NCBI GenBank assembly: GCA_016165875.1
Contig: JABBOT010000017.1
Span: forward strand, 193,501-257,500
Direction of reading: 5' to 3'
Source: Acanthopleura granulata
Taxonomy: Eukaryota; Mollusca; Polyplacophora; Chitonida; Chitonidae
DNA length: 64,000 nt
A program made the position numbers and the translations under genes. Below are positions 52,506-63,874 of the stretch, piece by piece; the first letter of the stretch is position 1, and every line of letters starts with the position of its first letter. The notes beneath the pieces are model-generated. The model had not been told where the DNA came from. It saw only the letters and a list, made by a program, of their open reading frames with translations, and did not search any database.

Positions 52506-53020
52506 GGACGCGAAGCAGATTCCCAGTAGCAGGTTTACAGGTTGTAAGTGACAAATTCTGGAGTAAAGCTGGGGTAAGGGAATAATCAAATAAATGAATC
52601 CGATTCTCCTTCATGATCACGCTGCAAATGTAGTACAATTTGAGATGCAATGCACAGATACGCCCTCTCCTTGCTCATTCTGCAGAGAGAAAAAGACATT
52701 TTTTGGTTAATATGGGGATAAATGATCGTGACCCACTCCAACAGCAACGAGAGAACAAATCTTTCCCGTCTAAAGTAAGTCTAATTCGGACACGAGCTGT
52801 GTAGTTATTGTTTATTCCTGGTGTTTCGTTGGTAATTTGTGGGTAAACTGTTAACGCTGTACTAGCATGCATTTCTAAGTAAAATGGCCTGCCATCTGAT
52901 AAAAATGCATGGAGATGTTCACGACAATTGGGAAACTCGTTTAAATATCCTTTTTCTCGGAAGTGAGCGTTTTGAACCAAGTTTTGACGTAATCCCTTTT
53001 GTGCTGTCTGTCAAAGGTGC
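52506..53020. other. No gene recognised
   Basis: Open frames lack domains. Confidence 0.35.
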
Positions 53021-53027
53021 TGTACGT

Positions 53028-53140
53028 CACACGTGGGAAAGTTCCACGTAAAAATCGCCAAATGCCGGTGGTATTCACCAGGTCCTAAGGTTTTCTCCAG
53101 CCACAAATCCTGACCGCTATTGTATCGCGTGAAGCAATAC
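53028..53140 (+). repeat. Degraded V-SINE-like copy
   Basis: CACACGTGGGAAAGTTC, ATTCACCAGGTCCTAAGG, TTTTCTCCAGCCACAAATCC and GACCGCTATTGTAT are in the expected order. Confidence 0.5.
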
Positions 53141-54539
53141 AGAGTAAGATGCAACCCAAAGCCAAAAGAATTAGTCTATATGATAAAGTTAAGCTATTCA
53201 GGTATAAAGGGTACTGAATTAACGGTTAATCTATTTCTAGATCGCACCAGAAATAAAACAGATTCAATTTCCTGCATGATCTTACCCTTAGATGCATGGG
53301 AAAACTCCGGCCTGTTGCATGTTGGAAGAAATTTTGCTAACTCAAGGGAAGCAACTGGCTAAGTTGGACTCACCTTGGTTGGTAGGTTATTTCCCCTTGG
53401 AGGAGGAAAAATTTTGATTTTGAAACACATGCCGCCGATAAATAGGCATGTATTGGGATTTTCGGGCTCGGGCTATTGTAATTTCTCATTTCACTCTCCG
53501 AAAATCGTTTCTGTGGTTTAAGAGCTTCCTGGACCCCTGCATCTTGAGATGATTTCGTATGGAGTTTGTTGGAGATCTACTCCTTTCAACATTATGAAAA
53601 ACGCTGTTATTTATACACACTGTCCTTGATTAAATTTAATGGGAAATTCGTGAAACCTCTAACCTCCTTTAACAAAGAGCCCCAAAGCCGTGTGCCCCTT
53701 TGTTCTTTCTTTGCTTACGTCAAACTTCTAGTTACATGTGGGTTCAGAAAGGACTTGGGTAATACATAAACACTGCAGCATCAAAGCAGAAAACTAGGCG
53801 CTTGGACCCTTCTGTGTAGCCAATCCAAGTCTCCTATAGAAAAAAAACTTTTTTGTGAACATACAACCATATATTACTAAATACACTTGACGTTAACACC
53901 GATTTGAAATCAAATGTCATTTGATTTAATTTGATACGTAAGCCCAGTATTGTCTATGTGATCATATATGGCATTATTCAACATTATTTAACTGACACGG
54001 CTATTGTGGTGGCTGGAGAAAACGAGACGGAGCTCTGGGGAAAGAATTATCTGCCGTCTACAAACATCAAAATTTTCTAAATTAGGCGAGAGTACAAGAG
54101 CTTAACTCGAAAACACGACCAAACTGACGAAAGACGAGAAGCACGCTTTAGTGAAATAAGCCAATGAGAGCTCTCGTGACGTAGGCGGCTTTAATTGCCC
54201 ATAGTAGTGTGCTTTTATAATTAATATTTGTACTTCCGTTGTCATTTGACGCAGATATATGAATGTAACTAGTCTTGTGTACCTTATTTGAACTCAATGG
54301 GGCCTGTTTGGTTTCAAAATAATCTTAATGGCAAATAACAATTGTACTTTGTTGCAGCCATCATCATCGGGAAATACATCAGTATAATTTCTGCACATAC
54401 AAAGTCGTAAGTTCGAGTCTTACTGTGAAGAGTATGTAATTCAATGGTTTGTATGTAGATATGCTTGGGTTTTACGTGTGATGAACAATTTTTTCAGTGA
54501 TATGAGGATAAATTGTCCTTAGCATGTACATATACTGAA
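53141..54539. other. No gene recognised
   Basis: AT-rich; one isolated B-box-like AAGTTCGAGTCTTAC near 54411. Confidence 0.35.
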
Positions 54540-54775
54540 GCAAGGCAAGTCCAGGGCGCCAAAGAGGTGCCGCGAATTGAGCATCATAGCGAAGACATCG
54601 GACATGACACCCTATCCAGTCACGCCATACTGCCACCGAGCTGACCAGCCCTGTTGCCTTGCTCTAGCGCTGAGCAACAAGTGCCATTTTTGAAGCCTTG
54701 GTTTGACCCGACTCAGGATTTATCCCGGATCTTCTAACAGGGACAATCTAACAACTAAGCCACCGAGACCGTGGG
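54540..54775 (-). repeat. Third tRNA-derived SINE type
   Basis: Minus strand: GGTCTCGGTGGCTTAGTTGT (A-box-like), then GGGATAAATCC and GGGTCAAACC (B-box candidates), then a body with AAAAATGGCACTTGTTGCTC and GGCGCCCTGGACTTGCC. The body has no similarity to the V-SINE-like copies. No family name assigned. Confidence 0.55.
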
Positions 54776-54864
54776 TATTTCACTGGTATCGAGACAGCTA
54801 TTTCTGTGCCTTTTATAACATTAGTTTTTGTAGTGTTTATAAAGTAGCTTCTTGGACACCCATA

Positions 54865-55045
54865 CAAGAGCCTAGTGGTTAGCGTGCTAGTGCAGCATAG
54901 TGAGACAGGAATCCCTGTAATGTGCACCAGCAACCTGCAGATAGCTGTGGGTTTCCTACGGTCTCTGCCTTGTTGTCTTACCTATTATGGTGGCCGCTGT
55001 GGAATAAGGGAAATATTCTAGTGTACGGCGTTAATATACCAATCT
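54865..55045 (+). repeat. V-SINE-like copy with internal deletion
   Basis: Head CCTAGTGGTTAGCGTGCTAG, jump to GTGCACCAGCAACCTGCAGA, TGGGTTTCCTACGGTCTCTG, TTATGGTGGCCGC and GAAATATTCTAGTGTACGGC. The B-box region is missing. Confidence 0.75.
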
Positions 55046-55483
55046 TTTAAAAAAACAAATATAGTCTTAATACATTAAACACAGAAAAACATGCTCACTT
55101 CATTTTTGAAAATGTTAATTTAACTGCCTAAAGACATTTAAAAACACACCGCAGAGATATGATTTATGATGAGCCGCGAGGTACTATGCGATATTATGTT
55201 CATGATTATGTATACACTGAGTTAACAATACCACAATTCACCTTTTCCCAATTTCAAGTGATAATGCACCAATGCTTCAGTCAAACTCAAGGCTATGAAC
55301 GTTTTGCGTCGAATTTAGCGGTATTTGATGGCTCATACATTTTATTTATCATTGTTGTTTAAATACCATATGTAATACCAAACAGATATGCAACACAAAA
55401 AGTGAGGGTTCTCGTTATTTCCGTACATAGTTTACACAGCATCTGTAATTATTTTCTGCGCCCCTCCTCTCTCCCCCTCCACA
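55046..55483. other. No gene recognised
   Basis: AT-rich spacer between two SINE loci. Confidence 0.4.
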
Positions 55484-55640
55484 ATGGCCTTGTGGTTAGC
55501 GTGTTAGTGCAGTATAGTGACACAAAAGCCTCTCACTTATGAGGTTTCTCTGAGTTCAAATACAGCTCATGCTGGCTTCCTCTCGGAGCATACGTCTGCC
55601 AGCAACATATGGATTGTTGTGAGTTTTCCCGGGCTCCGGG
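55484..55640 (+). repeat. V-SINE-like head, plus arm of an inverted pair
   Basis: GGCCTTGTGGTTAGCGTG (A-box region), GAGTTCAAATACAGCTC (B-box region), CATGCTGGCTTCCTCTC, then TGGATTGTTGTGAGTTTTCC. The 3' half is replaced by the opposite-strand copy. Confidence 0.75.
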
Positions 55641-55689
55641 TTCAAAACCTGAACCGCCCGACTGTAGCTGACAAACCTCCCCATGTACA

Positions 55690-55782
55690 CCGGAGACCAG
55701 CATTAACTGGACTTAACAAAGCGACCACAATGGTGAGGGGCTCTTGTAACGCAGACGTGCATTAGCAGACTAACCACTACGT
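55690..55782 (-). repeat. V-SINE-like head, minus arm of an inverted pair
   Basis: ACCAGCATTAACTGGACTTA, GCGACCACAATGGTGAGGGG and AGACTAACCACTACG are the head in reverse. With the copy at 55484 it makes an inverted repeat with roughly 90-nt arms and a loop of about 100 nt. A TAAATAAATAAATG-rich run follows at 55805-55850. Confidence 0.65.
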
Positions 55783-55859
55783 CAAGACAATATAGATAAA
55801 AATCTCTAAATAAATAAATGAATAAAAAACTATAAATAAATAAACAAGTTTTTTTAAGA

Positions 55860-56340
55860 ATACGTCGCCTTAAATTAAAAATAACTACTTTACTCTACCG
55901 ATTTATGGGCTTAACAAGTTCCGACAACCAAAACATGTGGAGATTTTCGTCTTCATGACCACTGTAGAATAAGAATCTACCAACAAGACCCAAAAGCCTC
56001 AAATGCTGGAAATGGACTAGAAGCCGTTTTCCAATGGCTTCAGGCATAGAGTCACTGTATTACTCTCTAAAGATGACCATTGTAACCTATATTTATTTGA
56101 AGACTGAAGAGTGCTGAGCAAATGAAGTAATGAATGAAGTCTTATTGTAATGGAAGATATCTTCTCTTGTTACGGAATAAGCCGGTCCCATCAGGTGACC
56201 TTGTATTCATTTAGAAGAAGATAACATTCCAGGCTGACATGTGTTTTGTTGAATATCCCCCCCCCCGGCCCCCACCGGTAAGACTCTTCAATACTGATAG
56301 GCGTATATATAACATAGCTTGGTCACGTATAATCTAATTT
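55860..56340. other. No gene; short C tract near 56259
   Basis: Nothing recognised. Confidence 0.4.
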
Positions 56341-56344
56341 TGTT

Positions 56345-56440
56345 CTTAGTTGTATGAATGGTGTTTTACGCCACAAACAAGAATATTTTATTTATTCGAC
56401 CGTGATCAGATTTATAGGTTGAGAAAACCGGAGATGTCCG
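56345..56440 (-). repeat. V-SINE-like 3' fragment
   Basis: GTGTTTTACGCCACAAACAA, ATTCGACCGTGATCAG and GAGAAAACCGGAG in order on the minus orientation. Confidence 0.6.
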
Positions 56441-56559
56441 AATAACTCTGTCCTCCCCAAATGACTGGGCTATGCTGTTTCGGCGATCTACTTCGACGGC
56501 GGATTTAAATAAGGAGATTAGCCTCAGTCATTTGGGAGATCAGTCTGTAAATCACTACA

Positions 56560-56816
56560 GGGGCCTCCGTGGCTCCGTCGGTTAGCGCGTTATCGCAGCA
56601 CAATAACCCGAAGCCACCCTCCAATGCGGTCGCTGTGAGTTCAAGTCCAGCTCATCCTGGCTTCCTCTCCGACCGTACGTGGGAAGGCCTGCCAGCAACC
56701 TGCGGATGGTCGTGGGTTTCCCCCGGGCTCTGGCCAGTTTCCTCCCACCATAATGCTGGCCGCCGTCGTATAAGTGAAATATTCTTGAGTACGGCGTAAA
56801 ACACCGATGAAGTAAA
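56560..56816 (+). repeat. Full-length V-SINE-like element, best copy in the window
   Basis: Non-coding retroposon. Head: GGGCCTCCGTGGCTCCGTCG with A-box-like TGGCTCCGTCGG and B-box-like GAGTTCAAGTCC (56637-56648), an RNA polymerase III promoter type derived from a tRNA. Middle: GTGGGTTTCCCCCGGGCTC and GTTTCCTCCCACC, the V-domain-like core. End: GTATAAGTGAAATATTCTTG, ACGGCGTAAAACACC and an AAGTAAA tail. A perfect 12-bp direct repeat TAAATCACTACA flanks it (56548-56559 and 56817-56828), which marks it as a retrotransposed insertion that is probably fairly young. Confidence 0.93.
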
Positions 56817-56829
56817 TAAATCACTACAC

Positions 56830-58250
56830 ATCAATTTGTACGCCATGCTTCGCTTACAGTGACGTGTACCTGATAGGCAATTAAATGACACGCAGACAGT
56901 TGTTCTCAAGGCAATCCATTTTCACACCATGACTGTTGACGGGTGTTTTATTGATGAACACAATAGTAGGTAAACGGTTAATGCCATTAACATGTAGCCT
57001 CATGGAAATCCCTCAACAATTAGCAGCTCTTCCAATGCCTACACCAATTTGCATGAATAATAGATTTATTTATTTGATTGGTACGTTACTGCTACTCAGG
57101 AATGTCTGTGAATAACAGCTAAATGGTTAAGTACATGTATGTAACAGGCTGAAATTGTTATGGGTGTTTCGTGTTGTTCTCTTAACCTTTTGTGAAGGAG
57201 CCAATTATAAAATTATGGTGCCATGGCAACCTGCACTAGTTGTTGTAACCGCTGTGTATAAACTGTGGTATGTAAACACGTGGTGGACAGGATTAGTGGC
57301 GCAGGAAGCCGCAGGAAGCGGCAGGAAGGTAAATCACTAAGACTTTGCCAGTACACTTTATGTGCATAAACGGACGTCACGCAAACCTCGAACGTCAGCT
57401 GATCACAAATCACCTGTGTTATCTTGATCCAGAAGTAACTTTATGAACTGCAATGAAATAAGCCTTAGTTTTTAAGTTGCTTCTTACGCTCGTCAACCAG
57501 CCCATTGCACCTTTGTCTCCGAGAGACAGCATTTTGAAGAGGCTGAAACGCAACATGTATGTCAAAGGTAATTACCGTTGCGATGTGTCTCTACCGTGTT
57601 TATTAATTAATGCGTTTATTTGATTGTTGTTAATGCAATACTCAAGAATTTTTCAGTTACACACGAACGCGGTCGGCTTTCCCGGAGGAAATCTAGGTGT
57701 CTAAGGTTAAACACAATCTCTGAAAAGTTACTGACGAACATTCTCAAATGTGACGTGCAGAACAATCTTCCGTTGCCAAGGATCCTGCAGGGTGATGATA
57801 TCAGCCATCTTGGAAGGGATTTGGGTGGTGCTAAGGCAAGAATTTTCTGGGCTTTAGAGGATATTGTGGAAGCTGCTTGTTTTCGATATGCCTGTGGTTA
57901 TGAAAATGATCTTCCTGACTTGTGACGCGATTAAGCTTATCCCGGAGATCAATCAGATTCCCAGCGTGCGTGGATGTTATCCACGCCCTCCGTTTGATAG
58001 TGACTTTAGCATTGAGTCCTTGAGTAGCATTGACATCAAAGCTGACTTTTGTCTTTTTCAGTTCGATGCAGTTATATGGCCAGCCGGGTGTATGTTCTGT
58101 TATGAGAAAGAAAAAAGAAAGAGCCATCAATGACAAAATAGAAACCCTTCCCCACCCCCAAATCTTAATGGTTCAAATCCCGGCCACACGGTCAAGCTGT
58201 GCACAAAGTCTTATATTAATGCACGTACTTGTACAACTCTTTTCAGTGCA
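56830..58250. other. No gene; two SINE tail fragments
   Basis: Minus-oriented scraps at about 57062-57112 (TTATTTATTTGATTGGTACG) and 57605-57700 (TTATTTGATTGTTGTTAATG, CAATACTCAAGAATTTTTCAG, CCCGGAGGAAATC). A GCAGGAAGC triplet repeat lies at 57301-57326. Open frames are unsupported. Confidence 0.45.
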
Positions 58251-58256
58251 GTTGTT

Positions 58257-58300
<44 letters not shown>

Positions 58301-58324
58301 TACAGACAGACAGGCAGACAGGCA

Positions 58325-58402
<78 letters not shown>
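58257..58402. repeat. Compound (GACA)n/(GGCA)n microsatellite
   Basis: 146 bp of tetranucleotides: GACA units, a mixed GGCA/GACA section, a pure GGCA block, then GACA again. No unit creates a stop, so both strands stay open (QTDR-type on one strand, SVCL-type on the other). Those frames are artefacts. Confidence 0.97.
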
Positions 58403-58559
58403 GAGCCCAGAGCGAGAGAAGCACATACACGCATCAATGCCGGCAAAGACATAACCTCCGTGGCTGGGAAATTGCAAATATTGCATTGCCTTCCAAATCA
58501 TTTATACATACAGGTTTGTTACTGACTTTGTTCTGTACGTGAAATGATTTGTTATGGAA

Positions 58560-59138
58560 GTTTCGCCCCAGGGCGGACTTCCTAGGGGTTTGGGACAGAC
58601 TTTCCTTCTGGTTTGGAAAAGCCTGGAAATGTAAGACGACTTGGTCCTTTATGTCTTGGGAATTAAATGAGTGTGCCTTCCATGAAGGCTAAGAAACAAT
58701 GTATTCTTTAGTATATAGCAGGTAATATTGGCAAAGTCAAGATATTTCAACTAAGATTTGACATAGATAAATCCATTTAACTACACTGGAAAATATATTT
58801 AACAAAAATTCGTTTTACCTCCAAAGTTAACTGAATAATTGCTTGCATATGTGATATGTGTCACTTGTGGATTCATGAACATGAGGCTAATTTTTCTTTA
58901 AATCAATGCAAAACAAATGAATATAAAGTTAAGGATGTTACGGAGGTTACCCTTTCTGGTTAAAAATAAATCTTTGTCACAGCCATTTTTCATTGATTTA
59001 TTTAATACTTTATTTGATTGATGAAGAATTGCAGGATTTTTAATGGTTTTAGATTTTGCGTATTAGATTACAGGTATTAGCTTTTTGGAGAACTATAATA
59101 TTATTACATTATAATATTTGTTGTGAAAAAGGGCTGAA
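58560..59138. other. No gene recognised
   Basis: AT-rich sequence between the microsatellite and the LINE 3' end. Confidence 0.4.
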
Positions 59139-59162
59139 ATATATATATATATATATATATTA
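59139..59162. repeat. (AT)n microsatellite
   Basis: About 11 AT units. Confidence 0.9.
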
Positions 59163-59481
59163 ATGAAATGACAACCCCATGCACAAGCATGATATGTGCC
59201 AATGTGCAAAAAACAAAAATAAAGAAATGAAAAAAATTTTAAACATCAGTTCATCATCTGGGTTTGTCTCCTTTATAAACACAGGAAAGACAATGGAAAG
59301 GGAAATCAGTTCTGAGAAAAGATGGCCATACATATCAATTATATCAATTCATTAAACCCCGAACTAATAACTACATAGAATTTCTTACATCGTAGTAAAA
59401 AGGAGGCAGCAGCCTGGAGGCTTCCAACATGCAACGATCTGAACACAGTTTCTAAGGAAGGGTTAGTGACTCCACCTTTAT

Positions 59482-60382
59482 TTAAATCTGCAAAAAACGT
59501 TTCCTTGCATTGTTGCAGGTTTTGAGATGAAATAACAGGTGTGAAATGGAATCTTTTACTAAACAGGTCTGACAAAGACCTGAGTCATGCTGGTTAAATC
59601 TATGTAAATGTGAATTTACTGGGAACTGACCTGAGACGAGTAGGTGAACAACAACATCGGCCCGTGTAGTAGGAAGCTGCACAAGCCGAGAGGTCACAAG
59701 GGGGCACATCTGATGGAAAAACTTCCCTTTCGTGTTATTATCCCAGTCACACTGCCACAAAGTACTGAAAAGCCTTTTTAGCTGGTTCATCACTTCTGAA
59801 ACAGAAAGGGGTATTAGGTGAGAGACATCTTTCATTAGCATTCCTGCTTTAACCAGTACGTCAGCTTGCTCGTTGCCAGAGACACCAACATAACTCGGCA
59901 CCCACTCAAAAAATACAGAGACCCCTCCGCGGGCTAGTGAAGTATATGGGTATAAAACTTCAAGGACAAGTGGTAAGCATTTGATGACATTCGGGCATTT
60001 TAAAGATTTCAAGGCAGAGAGGAAGTCGTTTAACATAACACATTCTAATAGTTTAAACACGTTAAATAACTGGAGCCAATAGAATACCCGTTAACTCTGC
60101 AGAGTAAACAGACACGTAGTCAGACAATCTGGAATTGTTACCATAATTAAACTCTGGGATGCTTATAGCAGCCGCAACCTTACCGGTATCAGGGCATTTC
60201 AAAGCATCGGAAAAAAGCCTTGGACCGCAAATTTGTGAGCACCGATCTCTGGGAGATATTATTACCTCGGAGCTTAAAAGGCTGGAGATCCTTCGGGTTA
60301 TCTTCATATAGCACATCATAGAGAGATGCCTCCAACACACCAGAGGCCGAATTTTCAGTGGCGGACTAAAGTTTAGTAACAT
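59482..60382 (-). pseudogene. RNase H and C-terminal Cys/His region of the LINE
   Basis: Two adjacent frames. The upstream one (60062-60382) ends with RLFSDALKCPDTGKVAAAIS and VYSAELTGILLA, the start of an RNase H fold. After a frameshift at about 60060 the second (59482-60060) continues with FFEWVPSYVGVSGNEQADVL. It then reads CQTC-type residues (C-x2-C-x8-H-x4-H-x4-C), the zinc-binding-like tail of these elements, near 59500-59590. Not functional as it stands. Confidence 0.85.
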
Positions 60383-60599
60383 ATTTTAAATTACGGAACT
60401 GACGTCTAATGTGTAATGACCATTCATTACATAATACCTAATGCACATTGAGTAATATTGTCCTCAAACTCCCTGTGCATATCCGAAGAGCAGCACATTA
60501 AACGGCATCCAGATTAGCCTTAAGGGAAACACATGCTGAGCTTTACGCTTCACAACAGTAATCTAAACGTGTTCGCATAAGGGCTCTGTATAGAAGTAA

Positions 60600-61495
60600 T
60601 AAGCTGGTCTAATCTGCTCCCCATGATTTCCGGGAGATGGAGCGCATCATATTCAATACCCTTTGACATTTTGCAATAATGAAAGTGACATGTTCAGACC
60701 AAGTGAGGTGTTTGTCGAAGATCATACCCAGGTATTTAAATTTAGAAGAGACTTTAAGCACACTGCCATTAAGATATAGCAGGGGCAAGTACTTAGGTCG
60801 CCTCCGACCTGTTTTTACATGTGAGAACTTGAATCCCCACAACGTATTCCATTTCAGGATATCATTAAGTCCCTGTTGGATGTGCCTTGAAGCTATAGAG
60901 AGATTTTCAGAGATGCACCAAATAGCTTTATCATCCGCAACAGTGAGCTGTCCAGTTTGGGATTAACTTCTGCAGGCAAATCATTTATTGCTATATTGAA
61001 CAGTGTAGGTGAAAGAACACTTCTTTGCGGAGTGCCATTATCAACTGATACCATCTTAGAGTACTTACTACCTACTCTAACTGTGATAGAGCGATCTGAC
61101 AAAAAACTTCGTATCAAGCCCAACATTTTACCACTTAAACCAATGGCTTGCATTTCAATAAGCAGCCCCCCTTCTCCACAACATGTCATATGCCTTTTCT
61201 ATATCTAAAAAGACAGCAAGCACATATTCTTTGTTAATAAGTGATCGTCTTATTGTATTTTCTAAAGTGACCACATGGTCTGTAGTACATCGATTCTTAC
61301 GAAATCCACTCTGCACTTTGGCAAGCAAGCCATTTTTATCAAATACCAAGTCAGGCGAGTGTTTATCATTTTCTCCATAATCTTACACATATTAGAAGTT
61401 AAAGCAATAGCACAATATGACCGCGGAGAAGATGGGCTCTTACCAGGCTAAGCTACAGGAATAACAGTAGACTGTTTCCAGGAAAGCGGTAGCTG
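60600..61495 (-). pseudogene. Reverse transcriptase region of the LINE
   Basis: Motifs from N to C: WKQSTVIPVA followed by an in-frame stop (about 61445), QSGFRKNRCTTDH (about 61280-61318), AVFLDIEKAYD (about 61184-61220), a frameshift near 61170, GTPQRSVLSPTLFNIAINDL (Gly of the usual PQGS changed to Arg), then a frameshift just before the catalytic ADD codons (60930-60938). KYLGMIFDKHLTW follows near 60690-60740. Multiple lesions make it a pseudogene. Confidence 0.9.
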
Positions 61496-61969
61496 CATAT
61501 TCATCCAAATGGTATTGTACAGGGAAAGTAAAACACTGAGAAGTCAGGATCATAATTATTTGAGCTAGACACATAAGAAAAATCGTGAACCAGGATGTCA
61601 CACATTTCAGGGTTTGTAACAGAATATTCATTACCACATGTAATGGTGGGAACGTTGTTATTTCTATTTCTTCCACTAATTCCTCTAACCTGTGAAAACA
61701 CAGATTTTACTGATGTGTTTCTTTAATTGGGAATCAGTAGTCGGGCCAGTGAGGCTTCTGAGCTCGCTTAATGACACGCTGAACCCTGCCTAACGCCTTT
61801 TTTATGTTATAATATCTTCCAGTGATCCTTACCATTGTAGCTTTGATCTTACCTCGCTTTCTGTTTCTGATAACGTCAGCTCACTCATTGCTCCACCATG
61901 GCACAGGGGCTCTTAGTATGCCATTACCAGATGCACGTGGTACGGACTTTCTAGCAGCTGAGTTGATGA

Positions 61970-62490
61970 CCTTAACCACATTGTTTGAAACACATTAACG
62001 GCTTTACTATAAAGATTGTTTGTAAGCGCCAGTAATTCTTCTCTAAATGTGAACCAATCAGTTTTGTTAATTTTCCATCATGGAGGGTAACCCTGATGGT
62101 TAGTGTGAGGGCTGAGTCCAGAATTAGTAACAATTGGTAACTACCACATGGAGAATCTTGATCTCCAGACAAAGACGACGCAGCCGCCAAGTTATTCGAA
62201 CACAAAGTGAGGTCTATTGCTGACAAATTCCCGGTGCGGATGTCCAGTCGAGTGCCCTACCCGTTATTCAGAACTACAAGATTAGTATCCTCGATGAACT
62301 CACAAACTACTTTACCACTGGCATCATTATGCGAGCTGCCCCACACCCTGTGATGAGAATTAAAGTCACTACAGATGATATATCATCCCGTCAACGTGCT
62401 GACCATGGAATTTAAATCAGCTAGTCGTGCTTGTTTGCAAGGGTTGTACAGATTAACAACAGTAATATAAGTATTGGGGGTTCTGGCGCA
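61970..62490 (-). pseudogene. Apurinic endonuclease-like region of the LINE (C-terminal part)
   Basis: Reads ITVVNLYNPC, then after an in-frame TGA SDFNSHHRVWGSS (the GDFN-x-H-x4-WG motif of LINE endonucleases, Gly changed to Ser), VVLNNG then an in-frame TAG, and SAIDLTLCSNNLA (the S-x-ID-L-T motif). Order and motifs match the AP-endonuclease of non-LTR elements. The N-terminal catalytic part was not found upstream of about 62490. Confidence 0.82.
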
Positions 62491-62499
62491 CATTCCGAT

Positions 62500-63205
62500 A
62501 GGACCCGCCCAAGAGTCTCTCCCAATTGGCGGGTCCCCAGCCCATGTTCCTGCCCAGCCTTAAACAGCACATAAGGATCCATGGACAGGGATAATTGGCA
62601 ATTGTAAATATTAGCCGGAGCGAGTTCGTATAGATAAAAAAACTCGCATTCTTTATTTAGGCCGGAGCTGAAGCAGATTCGGTCTTCAAGCCATATAGGA
62701 AAACCCTCAGGGAGGGAGAGTACATAGCTCAGTCGCCCATATCGTCTAAGATTAAAGGCCAGCAGGTATTACCAGCGTTTATTGTGCGCACTACATAGCC
62801 CAGAGCTCACATACGTTCGGGTTCGCTATATATAACATAGGTTTATATATAAGTCGTCTGACCTATATATGTGTGTATCAGGGCTGTGTAAAGCACTGGC
62901 CATATTATCTCTTCCATCATGTATACATCAGTTCTAACGGTTGATAAAATACAATCTACAAGTAGCTGGTGTAAATATAGAAGCATGTGGAGGCTACATA
63001 ACCGATTTTCCATGTGAACCGAGCTCTCAGTATCTGCGCCATGTCTACCACTTGGCAATGTGGGATTGATGACTGGCATGTTTTTTATCTGCGGAATTCA
63101 GCGGAAATAATAACTCTGGCCAAAAACTAATGTGATATTCTTCATGAGCGGGTCTTTCTACATCAGATAGGTGTCTTTTCCGATTAATATATATACACGC
63201 ATATA
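62500..63205. other. No gene recognised
   Basis: Sequence beyond the truncated LINE. Nothing assigned. Confidence 0.35.
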
Positions 63206-63210
63206 TGCAG

Positions 63211-63225
63211 ACCCCCCCCCCCCCC
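63211..63225. repeat. C homopolymer tract
   Basis: Long C run immediately before a tRNA-like stretch. Confidence 0.9.
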
Positions 63226-63226
63226 A

Positions 63227-63275
63227 TTTTGTCTGGCCGGTTAGCTCACTCGGGTAGACCGATGGCTTCATTGGA
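63227..63275 (+). repeat. tRNA-like SINE head candidate
   Basis: GGCCGGTTAGCTCACTCGGG followed by TAGACCGATGGCTTCATTGG resembles the D-arm half of a tRNA (A-box). No B-box follows at the right distance, so not a tRNA gene. Confidence 0.35.
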
Positions 63276-63606
63276 AATAATTAGAGAGACTTTGCTAGCG
63301 AAAAATCCGGGTTTATCTCTCCATGATATTCCCAATAAATCGTCTTGTCACAATTCTGGGAATCTCTGCAACTTTCGACGTTTCGCCGGCAGAGAGACCC
63401 GTCCGGTGTATTGTCGAGACATCATTGGTTCTACCCGACACCACGTGTAATTCCCCCATGGGGTGAGTAGTTAGCGTAAACCCGGATTACCACCACACGG
63501 GGTAACTAAGGTGGAAAAGGGCTAACAATCCAGGCTTTTGCTAAAACACATACTTTGGAGGGGACTTAATATAAGATTTTGCGATAATATAGTGATCAAC
63601 GGTTTT

Positions 63607-63690
63607 TTTTGCTCAGCGGCCATGCTGGTGAATACATACGGCCAGGCTGGTGGTTCGATCTCCCGGGTGGGAAATTTTTTTTTCTCCTTT
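63607..63690 (+). repeat. Second tRNA-like SINE head candidate
   Basis: GCTCAGCGGCCATGCTGGTG, about 20 nt, then GGTGGTTCGATCTCCCGGGT (B-box-like) and a T tract. A tRNA-derived promoter arrangement, but no cloverleaf that I could complete. Confidence 0.4.
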
Positions 63691-63874
63691 TTTCACCAGC
63701 GATATTTTCTCGGTTAGCTTAGATAAAGACGGGGTGTGGAAAAAGGGCACCGGAGTACCAAAGCGCATAAAACGAAAAAGAAAATTAAAACCCTACGCGA
63801 CTCCAGCGAGAGGTAACAAGGGTTTGGGGTTTTTTCACGTCAACAAATCAGTATTATAGGAGAATTCAACGAAT

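Larger units (their letters stand above)
59215..62490 (-). mobile_element. Decayed I-group-like non-LTR retrotransposon
   Basis: About 3.3 kb on the minus strand with recognisable order: endonuclease, reverse transcriptase, RNase H, Cys/His C-terminal motif, A-rich 3' end. A C-terminal RNase H with EWVPSYVGVSGNEQAD is known from I-group LINEs (I, Nimb and relatives) and absent from Jockey or CR1, hence the assignment. The frame is broken by several stops and frameshifts. ORF1 and the 5' end are absent. Subparts are listed separately. It cannot encode an active element. Confidence 0.88.

Noticed and set aside
58030..58542. A 170-codon plus frame and overlapping minus frames of QTDR/SVCL repeats
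   Set aside because: They read through the GACA/GGCA microsatellite, which has no stop on either strand.
63227..63690. Functional tRNA genes
   Set aside because: A- and B-box-like pieces are present, but no cloverleaf could be completed; SINE heads are likelier.
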